NCBI RefSeq assembly: GCF_039524015.1
Contig: NZ_BAAAGF010000004.1
Coordinates: 62,001-126,000, forward strand
Direction of reading: 5' to 3'
DNA: 64,000 bases
Origin: Gaetbulibacter_B jejuensis
GTDB lineage: Bacteria; Bacteroidota; Bacteroidia; Flavobacteriales; Flavobacteriaceae
Shown: positions 57,911 to 64,000 of the stretch, piece by piece
How the letters are laid out: each line of letters begins with the position of its first letter
Numbering within the stretch: the stretch's first letter is position 1
The notes under the pieces: generated by a model
The model's database searches: none
What the model saw: only the letters and a program-made list of their open reading frames with translations
What the model was told of the DNA's origin: nothing
Program-made: the position numbers and the translations under genes

Positions 57911-59839
57911 TTATTCTTCCTCGTCTTTTCCAAAAGGACGCTTACCAAAAATCTTCTCTAAATTATCTTTAAAAATAACTTCTTTTTCCAATAAAACTTC
58001 TGCAAGTTCAGTAAGTTTATCTTTATTTTCTTCAAGAAGTGCCACAGCTCTTTTGTACTGCGTTTCGATAATATTAGAAATTTCTTTATCAATCAACTCA
58101 GCAGTTTCTTCGCTGTAAGGCTTTGTGAACCCATACTCAGACTGACCTGAAGAGTCGTAGTAGGTTAAGTTTCCTACTTTATCACTCAATCCATAGATTG
58201 TAACCATGGCACGAGCTTGTTTGGTTACTTTTTCTAAATCACTTAAAGCACCAGTTGATATTTTATTGAAAATAACTTTTTCAGCAGCTCTACCACCTAA
58301 TGCAGCACACATCTCGTCTAGCATTTGCTCTGGTCTAACAATTAAGCGTTCTTCTGGTAAATACCAAGCAGCTCCTAACGATTGTCCTCGAGGAACAATA
58401 GTTACTTTTACTAATGGAGCAGCGTGCTCTAGCATCCAGCTTACAGTTGCGTGTCCAGCTTCGTGGAAAGCAATGGCACGTTTTTCTTCTGGAGTAATGA
58501 TTTTGTTTTTCTTTTCTAATCCACCAACAATTCTATCAACAGCATCAAGGAAATCTTGTTTTGTTACTGCTTTTTTACCTTGTCTAGCAGCAATAAGTGC
58601 AGCTTCATTACATACATTAGCAATATCAGCACCAGAGAAACCAGGTGTTTGTTTTGAAAGAAAATCGATATCTAAATCCTCTGCTTTTTTGATAGGTCTT
58701 AGGTGAACTTCAAAAATCTCTTTACGCTCTCTTACATCTGGTAAGTCAACAAAAATTTGACGATCAAAACGTCCAGCACGCATAAGAGCTTTATCTAATA
58801 CGTCGGCTCTGTTTGTAGCAGCTAATACAATAACATTGGTGTTAGTGCCAAAACCATCCATTTCAGTTAATAATTGGTTTAAGGTATTTTCACGTTCGTC
58901 ATTAGATCCTGAAAAATTGTTTTTTCCTCTAGCTCTACCAATTGCATCAATTTCGTCAATAAATATAATAGAAGGCGATTTTTCTTTTGCTTGTTTAAAT
59001 AAATCTCGTACTCTCGATGCTCCAACACCTACAAACATTTCTACAAAGTCAGAACCAGATAGTGAAAAGAAAGGTACTTGTGCTTCACCAGCAACAGCTT
59101 TTGCTAATAAGGTTTTTCCTGTTCCAGGTTGTCCTACCAGTAAAGCTCCTTTAGGTATTTTTCCACCAAGTGAAGTGTATTTTTCAGGGTTTTTAAGGAA
59201 GTCTACAATTTCTTGAACCTCTTCTTTTGCACCTTCTAAACCTGCTACATCTTTGAATGAAGTTTTAATGTCAGTCTTTTCATCAAAAAGTTTTGCTTTA
59301 GATTTTCCGATGTTAAAAATTTGTCCTCCAGCGCCTCCACCAGCACCTGATGACATACGTCTCATTATAAAAATCCAAACACCTATGATTAGGATAAACG
59401 GTAATAAGGAGATTAAAAAGTTACCCCAAAGATTTTCTTCGGTTTTATACTTTAGCTCAGTATTTAAGTTGTTATCCTCAAGGGTTTTGTTGATGTCTTT
59501 TTCAAAGTTTTGCAAATCACCAAACTCAAACGAATAGTTTGGAGCAGGAGTCATTGCAGGGAAAATACTACTAGGTTTGGTCTTTTTATGTATTTCTTTA
59601 TTTTGTGCTTCTTCGGTAAGATAAACTTTTGCTTCTCTTCGGTTTATGATTTCAATTTTTGAAACATCACCATTTTTTAAATATTCTAAAAATTGAGAAG
59701 GGGTTGTGGTCGCCACATTTTGCGATCCAAATCCACCTGAAAATAACTGAAAAGCGATAATAGCAAAAATTGCTATTCCATAAATCCAATATGGATTCAG
59801 TTTTGGTTTCTTATTTGTATTTTTATTTTCGTTTGCCAT
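57911..59839 (-). CDS. ftsH: ATP-dependent zinc metalloprotease FtsH
   Basis: FtsH is a hexameric inner-membrane protease that removes misfolded membrane proteins and regulatory proteins. The 642-residue protein has two transmembrane segments (about 17-33 and 138-159) around a periplasmic domain. The AAA module has Walker A GQPGTGKT (236-243), Walker B SIIFIDEIDAIG and SRH region MRAGRFDRQIFVDLPD. The zinc site HEAGH is at 459-463. It follows rsfS by 10 bases, and the pair is transcribed from the promoter at 60242-60249. Confidence 0.98.
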   Translation of the reverse strand: MANENKNTNKKPKLNPYWIYGIAIFAIIAFQLFSGGFGSQNVATTTPSQFLEYLKNGDVSKIEIINRREAKVYLTEEAQNKEIHKKTKPSSIFPAMTPAPNYSFEFGDLQNFEKDINKTLEDNNLNTELKYKTEENLWGNFLISLLPFILIIGVWIFIMRRMSSGAGGGAGGQIFNIGKSKAKLFDEKTDIKTSFKDVAGLEGAKEEVQEIVDFLKNPEKYTSLGGKIPKGALLVGQPGTGKTLLAKAVAGEAQVPFFSLSGSDFVEMFVGVGASRVRDLFKQAKEKSPSIIFIDEIDAIGRARGKNNFSGSNDERENTLNQLLTEMDGFGTNTNVIVLAATNRADVLDKALMRAGRFDRQIFVDLPDVRERKEIFEVHLRPIKKAEDLDIDFLSKQTPGFSGADIANVCNEAALIAARQGKKAVTKQDFLDAVDRIVGGLEKKNKIITPEEKRAIAFHEAGHATVSWMLEHAAPLVKVTIVPRGQSLGAAWYLPEERLIVRPEQMLDEMCAALGGRAAEKVIFNKISTGALSDLEKVTKQARAMVTIYGLSDKVGNLTYYDSSGQSEYGFTKPYSEETAELIDKEISNIIETQYKRAVALLEENKDKLTELAEVLLEKEVIFKDNLEKIFGKRPFGKDEEE

Positions 59840-59849
59840 TAATTCTTTT

Positions 59850-60221
59850 TTAGTAACTAGTTTCTATAACAGTTGTTTTTGCATCTCCCCAAAGACTTTC
59901 AATGTCGTAGTATTGTCTAATGTGTTTTTGAAAAACATGTACAACAATATTAACATAATCTATCAAAACCCATTCGGCATTATCAACACCTTCAACATGC
60001 CAAGGGTTGTCTTTAAGTTCTTTGCTAACCTTTTTTTGAATTGAATTTACTATGGCGTTTACTTGCGTATTTGAAGTACCTTCGCAAACAATAAAATAAT
60101 CACAAACTGTGTTTTCAATTTCTCTTAAATCAAGGATTGTTATTTCTTTCCCTTTTACATCTTCAATACCAGCTAATATGGTAGTTATTAATTGGTCGAC
60201 ATTACTATTTTTTTTCGCCAT
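59850..60221 (-). CDS. rsfS: Ribosomal silencing factor RsfS
   Basis: RsfS binds L14 and blocks subunit joining, cutting translation in starvation. The 123-residue protein has ITILDLREIENTVCDYFIVC and NPWHVEGVDNAEWVLIDYVN, with IVVHVFQKHIRQYYDIESLW, the family blocks. Its partner L14 is encoded at 39602-39970. It is the first gene of the rsfS-ftsH unit and is divergent from birA. Confidence 0.97.
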   Translation of the reverse strand: MAKKNSNVDQLITTILAGIEDVKGKEITILDLREIENTVCDYFIVCEGTSNTQVNAIVNSIQKKVSKELKDNPWHVEGVDNAEWVLIDYVNIVVHVFQKHIRQYYDIESLWGDAKTTVIETSY

Positions 60222-60241
60222 TAAATTGATTTAGTTTTGTG

Positions 60242-60249
60242 CAAAGTTA
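60242..60249 (-). promoter_or_regulatory. rsfS-ftsH -7 box (TAACTTTG)
   Basis: TAACTTTG on the minus strand is a full consensus match followed by CA, 20 bases before the rsfS ATG. No TTG is found at -33. Confidence 0.6.
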
Positions 60250-60317
60250 TTATTTTTTTAGTTCTTTTGAACTTTAATTCTTCTTAAGAAAATTATAAAT
60301 TAACATTTGCTGCTTTT

Positions 60318-61049
60318 ATGCATATAATCAAACTTAATGCCATTGACTCAACTAATACTTATTTAAGACAATTAAGTGCTAGTAAGGCTATTGAGGATTT
60401 TACGGTTGTTGTTGCTAAACATCAAACAAAAGGCAGAGGACAAATGGGGACCCAATGGAACGTTCAAGATGCTAAAAATCTTACTATGAGCGTGTTTAAA
60501 GACATTACAGGTGTTGATGTAGAACGTAATTTTTATATTAGTATAGCTGTGTCTTTAGCGGTTTTTGAAGCTTTAAAAAGCCTTAACGTTGAAAAGCTAA
60601 GCATTAAATGGCCTAACGACATTTTGTCAGAAAATAAAAAAATAGCTGGAATTTTAATTGAAAATGTCATAAAGCAAAATAGATTACAGGCTTCAATAAT
60701 AGGCATTGGTATTAACGTAAATCAAATAGAATTTGAAAATTTACCTAAAGCTTCGTCTTTACAATTAATGTCTGGACGCTTTTTTGAATTGGATGAGGTA
60801 ATGATTACTGTATTGCAGAAGCTTGAATATTTTTTCGAATTACTACAAAAGAATAGCTTTTCTACACTTAAAGCTCAGTATGAAGAGCATCTTTTTAGAA
60901 AAAATAAACCTTCCACATTTAAAGATATGGAAGGTAATATGTTTTCAGGTTATATAAAAGGTGTGTCAAATTCTGGTAATCTTCAAGTGTTGCTTGAAGA
61001 TGAAATCATTAAAGAATTTGATTTAAAAGAAATAACTCTGTTGTACTAA
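60318..61049 (+). CDS. birA: Biotin-[acetyl-CoA-carboxylase] ligase (BirA, no DNA-binding domain)
   Basis: BirA activates biotin with ATP and attaches it to the carboxyl carrier protein. The 243-residue protein begins directly with the catalytic domain: NAIDSTNTYLRQLS, the biotin loop TKGRGQMGTQWN (about residues 37-48) and LSIKWPNDILSENKKIAGIL. The N-terminal winged helix of E. coli BirA is absent, so it is not a repressor. A short C-terminal SH3-like part remains (FKDMEGNMFSGYIKGVSNSG). Its stop overlaps the convergent SRPBCC gene by 4 bases (CTAA). Confidence 0.95.
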   Translation: MHIIKLNAIDSTNTYLRQLSASKAIEDFTVVVAKHQTKGRGQMGTQWNVQDAKNLTMSVFKDITGVDVERNFYISIAVSLAVFEALKSLNVEKLSIKWPNDILSENKKIAGILIENVIKQNRLQASIIGIGINVNQIEFENLPKASSLQLMSGRFFELDEVMITVLQKLEYFFELLQKNSFSTLKAQYEEHLFRKNKPSTFKDMEGNMFSGYIKGVSNSGNLQVLLEDEIIKEFDLKEITLLY

Positions 61050-61441
61050 ACAGCAGTAGTCATGTTTGTTGCTAGAGTTTCAATAAACTTGCTGATTGGG
61101 CCTTTAATCATCATAGCCATCATAGCATTAAACTCTCCTTCAAAAGTTAATTGGACTTCGCTAGTATTAGCATCTACTTCAGTGATGTTTCCAGTAAGTG
61201 AAAAGTCTAGTTTTCCACCAGCAGCACCAAGTACAATTTTATTAGGAGGTGTAGCTTCTTTTTTCTTAAGCACTATTTCAGGCATTCCTTTTAAAGCGAA
61301 CAAAAATTTGTCGTTTTCTAAAACTTCAAATTTGCTGATGTTTTCAGGCATTAAAGCTTCAAAATTTTTCACATCAGATAAAAAATCAAAAGTCTCTTGA
61401 GCTGATTTGTTAAGGGTTACCTTTGGCGATTCTAAATTCAT
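61046..61441 (-). CDS. SRPBCC-superfamily protein
   Basis: The 131-residue protein has the START/Bet v 1-like fold of the SRPBCC group: N-terminal strand LESPKVTLNKSAQETFDFLS, then DVKNFEALMPENISKFEVL, and a long C-terminal helix (FIETLATNMTTAV). Such proteins bind hydrophobic ligands in an internal cavity; the ligand is unknown. It follows pyrE by 27 bases on the same strand, a neighbourhood that I recall in other flavobacteria, though no functional link to pyrimidines is evident. Confidence 0.8.
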   Translation of the reverse strand: MNLESPKVTLNKSAQETFDFLSDVKNFEALMPENISKFEVLENDKFLFALKGMPEIVLKKKEATPPNKIVLGAAGGKLDFSLTGNITEVDANTSEVQLTFEGEFNAMMAMMIKGPISKFIETLATNMTTAV

Positions 61442-61468
61442 GTATATAAGTTTTTTTCTAAAGGTGTA

Positions 61469-62113
61469 TCAATTAGCGTTCCATTCGCTTGGGTTAGCGT
61501 TCCATTGTGCCAAAAGGTCCTGTTGTTTTTTAGTGATATAGTTAGTTTCTAGTGCTTGGTCTAATAAGCTTTCATAGTTACTTAAAGTATGTAAAGTAAG
61601 GTCTTCAGCTTCAAAACTGTCTTTAGAAACATTGAAACCGTAAGTAAAAATGGCAATCATTCCTTTTACATTGGCACCAGCTTCTTTAAGAGCAGCTACA
61701 GCATTTAAACTACTTTTTCCAGTACTTATTAAGTCTTCAACAACTACCACATTTTGTCCATGTTCTAGATGACCTTCAATTTGGTTTTTGCGACCATGCG
61801 ATTTTGCTTCAGGTCTTACATAAACAAACGGAAGTCCTAAATACTCAGCAACTAAAATCCCAATACCAATAGCTCCTGTAGCAACACCAGCAATAACATC
61901 AGGCTTGCCATATTGTTTTTCAATTTGCTTAGCCATGGTTTCTCTAATGTAGTTGCGAATTTGCGGATAAGATAACACAATTCTGTTATCACAATATATT
62001 GGCGATTTCCAGCCAGAAGCCCAAGTAAAAGGCTCTTCAGGGCTAAGTTTTATCGCATTTACTTGCAATAAAACTTCAGCAGTTTTTTTAGCGGTATGTT
62101 TGTTAAAAATCAT
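61469..62113 (-). CDS. pyrE: Orotate phosphoribosyltransferase
   Basis: PyrE couples orotate to PRPP, giving OMP in pyrimidine synthesis. The 214-residue protein has the PRPP loop VVVEDLISTGKSSLNAVAAL (about residues 120-139), and SGWKSPIYCDNRIVLSYPQI near the N-terminus with VRPEAKSHGRKNQIEGHLEH as the flexible loop. The -7 box ends 4 bases before its ATG. With carA in this window, two genes of the pyrimidine route are present but unlinked. Confidence 0.97.
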   Translation of the reverse strand: MIFNKHTAKKTAEVLLQVNAIKLSPEEPFTWASGWKSPIYCDNRIVLSYPQIRNYIRETMAKQIEKQYGKPDVIAGVATGAIGIGILVAEYLGLPFVYVRPEAKSHGRKNQIEGHLEHGQNVVVVEDLISTGKSSLNAVAALKEAGANVKGMIAIFTYGFNVSKDSFEAEDLTLHTLSNYESLLDQALETNYITKKQQDLLAQWNANPSEWNAN

Positions 62114-62117
62114 AGCG

Positions 62118-62125
62118 CAAAACTA
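62118..62125 (-). promoter_or_regulatory. pyrE -7 box (TAGTTTTG)
   Basis: TAGTTTTG is a full TAnnTTTG match on the minus strand. Only GCGCT-type spacing of 4 bases separates it from the ATG at 62113, so the message is predicted to lack a leader. Confidence 0.6.
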
Positions 62126-62239
62126 CACAATTTTGTTAAATTTAAATTTCAAAACTTAAAATAAAATTAATTTTTGAAAATGGTAATATGTGCTTAAAAG
62201 TTATATTTTTACCATTGAAAACCTATTTGCCCAAATATT

Positions 62240-62821
62240 ATGTATAAAGTTTTTGTAGGTGACAAACCAATTATATTAACGACTATTGTTAGTGAAGAAA
62301 CTAACTTTAAAAACTATTTATTAGATACAGTTAATATTGGTAAAGTTATAAAAGAACTTAATTCTACCAGTTTGGAAGAGGTGAGATTAATACACAAAAA
62401 CCCAGATAAACTCCTTAAAAAATTTTTAAAGAAATTACCAAATGTAGTTGCAGGAGGAGGTAAGGTTATTAATGAAAAAGGAGAAACACTTTTTATCTAC
62501 CGAAATAAAAAATGGGACTTACCAAAAGGAAAAGCTGAAGCTAAAGAATCGATAGAAGAAACCTCAATTAGAGAAGTGGAAGAGGAGACAGGTGTTAAAG
62601 GTCTTGAAATTGTAAAACCGCTTGATACTACCTATCACATTTTTAAGCGAAATGGTAAGCACAAAATAAAAGTAACTTACTGGTTTGAGATGAAAACAAC
62701 TTACTCAGGTAAACTTGAACCAGAAGAGAAAGAAGGTATTACCAAGGTAGAATGGCTCAACGAAACGCAACGTCAAGAAGCTATGACAAACTCTTATGCT
62801 AATATTAAAATTTTGGTTTAG
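62240..62821 (+). CDS. NUDIX hydrolase
   Basis: The 193-residue protein has a complete Nudix box in GKAEAKESIEETSIREVEEETGV (G5xEx7REVxEExG) from about residue 94, preceded by GETLFIYRNKKWDLPKGKAE. Nudix enzymes split nucleoside diphosphate compounds; the substrate cannot be read here. The N-terminal 65 residues (KVFVGDKPIILTTIVSEETN and on) are not part of the Nudix fold and are of unknown role. The stop overlaps that of the M14 peptidase gene by 4 bases (TTAG). Confidence 0.9.
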   Translation: MYKVFVGDKPIILTTIVSEETNFKNYLLDTVNIGKVIKELNSTSLEEVRLIHKNPDKLLKKFLKKLPNVVAGGGKVINEKGETLFIYRNKKWDLPKGKAEAKESIEETSIREVEEETGVKGLEIVKPLDTTYHIFKRNGKHKIKVTYWFEMKTTYSGKLEPEEKEGITKVEWLNETQRQEAMTNSYANIKILV

Positions 62822-64000
62822 TGCAATCTGTACACAGGATATTGCAAGTGTGCTTTTTCGTAATAGTCACTTTGTTTATGTAACCAGTCTAATTGCGCAT
62901 ACCAGTTATTGTTAAAATTAGTATCTGTTTGTTTTTTCTGTTCAAATTCTGTTTTTAAATCAGGGTTTTTATCTAATAATTCTTTAGCAATATCTTCCCA
63001 TACATAAGGTGAAAAACCTTCTTTTTGTTGCAGAATTGTATCAAAAAAGTTCCAGTTAAAGAATGAGTCTGGTGCTTCAGGTTCTAATGTTTCCATTAAA
63101 TACCTGAACGCATTTTGATGTGTATTAATAATATAATCGCCTTTTAAGAATTTTACTTGTTGTTCTGTTTTAGTAACTTTAGTGTTGTAATGCTGATAAT
63201 GGCCTTCATAAGGCATTTTTCTGCTCTCATAACTTTCAATCTCATAGGATTCTACTGTTATTGTAGTGTCCTTTTTAAACTGGCGCATTTCTACTTGATT
63301 GAGCTTTAAAAGCTCTATTACTTTCCACCAACCTTGTGGAATAATGTAAGCACTTGGTATAGTTACTTCAATGCTTGGTTCAAAATAGTTGTTGTAAACC
63401 ACATCTTTTGTAAATGGTTTTGTGCGATCGTATTTTAAGCGTTGCGCTCCAGTAACCTCGCTTGGTATTCTATTGCCTTCATATCCTTTAAAACTTAATG
63501 TAGAGGTTTTGCTAGTATCGATTTTCCAATCTAGGGTATAGGTCTCAGTATAATCACGAATATGTTCTTCTGTGCTTATTTGTTTCCATTGTATTTTTTG
63601 ATAATCTTCTTCAATAATATCAATCATACTTTTCATAAGTTCATAAGTGCCTTCAACACGTTGTTTGTAGGGTTTTAGCATGTGAGTTTCAACCATCATA
63701 CCTAAAGTGTTAAATAGTGTTGTGTAACCAGTAGAGTATCTTGGGTAGTCCATAAACTGATTAAAACCAGTTTCTGGAGTTCTGTTAAACACATTGACAT
63801 AAGGTGTAATATCCCAATTTTTTGCGCCTAGTTTTTCTTCTAGTTTAGGCATCATTTCGGTATGGATATAATTGCCTAAATCGCCTCCTAATTTATTGTG
63901 TTGTGTGAATAAATGAGTGAGCGTATATTGGTAGTCTGCACCATTGCTTACATGATTATCAATAAATACATCAGGGTTTATTAAATGGTAAATCTCAGTA
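62818..64000 (-). CDS. M14 family zinc carboxypeptidase, C-terminal part
   Basis: The gene enters from the right edge, so the N-terminus is missing, and 393 codons are visible. The frame is open from the edge, and the first visible residues are EIYHLINPDVFIDNHVSNGA, followed by DYQYTLTHLFTQ. The DNHVSNGADYQYT phrase is typical of M14 peptidases (His as zinc ligand). The long part after it (EGTYELMKSMIDIIEEDYQK and on) is the C-terminal accessory region. Such secreted enzymes remove C-terminal residues from peptides. The visible ATG at 63855 is internal and not the real start. It converges on the NUDIX gene. Confidence 0.85.
   Translation of the reverse strand, partial: TEIYHLINPDVFIDNHVSNGADYQYTLTHLFTQHNKLGGDLGNYIHTEMMPKLEEKLGAKNWDITPYVNVFNRTPETGFNQFMDYPRYSTGYTTLFNTLGMMVETHMLKPYKQRVEGTYELMKSMIDIIEEDYQKIQWKQISTEEHIRDYTETYTLDWKIDTSKTSTLSFKGYEGNRIPSEVTGAQRLKYDRTKPFTKDVVYNNYFEPSIEVTIPSAYIIPQGWWKVIELLKLNQVEMRQFKKDTTITVESYEIESYESRKMPYEGHYQHYNTKVTKTEQQVKFLKGDYIINTHQNAFRYLMETLEPEAPDSFFNWNFFDTILQQKEGFSPYVWEDIAKELLDKNPDLKTEFEQKKQTDTNFNNNWYAQLDWLHKQSDYYEKAHLQYPVYRLH

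Noticed and set aside
58206..58706. Open frame of 166 codons opposite ftsH
   Set aside because: It is antisense to conserved AAA and protease sequence, with no independent signal.
1..64000. CRISPR arrays, tRNA, rRNA, insertion sequences or prophage
   Set aside because: I found no regularly spaced repeats, cloverleaf sequences, transposase motifs or phage genes on reading both strands.

Overview
The window reads as chromosomal DNA of a marine-type member of the Flavobacteriaceae (Bacteroidota). The evidence is an AT-rich sequence, -7 promoter boxes of the Bacteroidota type (TAnnTTTG, sometimes with an upstream TTG), almost no Shine-Dalgarno sequences, a SusC/SusD pair, a type IX secretion (T9SS) C-terminal sorting domain, and gene orders common in this family (rpsL to rplQ then carA and eno; rsfS-ftsH followed by LUD-cdsA-psd-ACBP). 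I see no tRNA, rRNA, CRISPR array, insertion sequence, phage gene or integron. No stretch longer than about 210 bases lacks a gene.

Layout. 1-3.6 kb: the start of an M3 peptidase, a candidate small RNA, the purK-purE operon and a fused HPRT-adenylate kinase. 3.6-16.4 kb: obg, lipoproteins, an SDR oxidoreductase, a 2,040-residue alpha-2-macroglobulin, a TPR protein, an Mpl-type Mur ligase, a PaiB-like FMN protein and a DinB-like protein. 16.4-22.9 kb: radC, a divergent polysaccharide deacetylase, a YjjG-like HAD phosphatase, an unknown secreted protein, rarA, a rhomboid protease and rlmB. 22.9-31.2 kb: envelope and nutrient uptake (arylsulfotransferase with a sorting tail, SusD, SusC, BamA-like protein). 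31.4-48.7 kb: the str-S10-spc-alpha ribosomal supercluster with secY, infA and rpoA. It has a consensus promoter before rpsL and a second promoter before rpsD, and several gaps fold into RNA structures. 48.8-55.5 kb: carA, eno, a glycogen-synthase-like enzyme, citrate synthase and a DDAH-like hydrolase, mostly separated by strong terminators. 55.5-64 kb: ACBP-psd-cdsA-LUD, rsfS-ftsH, birA, a SRPBCC protein with pyrE, a NUDIX hydrolase and the C-terminal part of an M14 carboxypeptidase that runs off the end.

Most of the window is housekeeping, and I found no new multi-gene system. The observations most worth checking are RNA-level: a promoter-terminator unit without an ORF (623-724), an RNA with a tandem G-A helix between rpsJ and rplC, a structured leader before rpsD (S4), long hairpins in other gaps of the ribosomal cluster, and promoters so close to start codons that the messages are probably leaderless. 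At protein level the in-frame HPRT-adenylate kinase fusion stands out.
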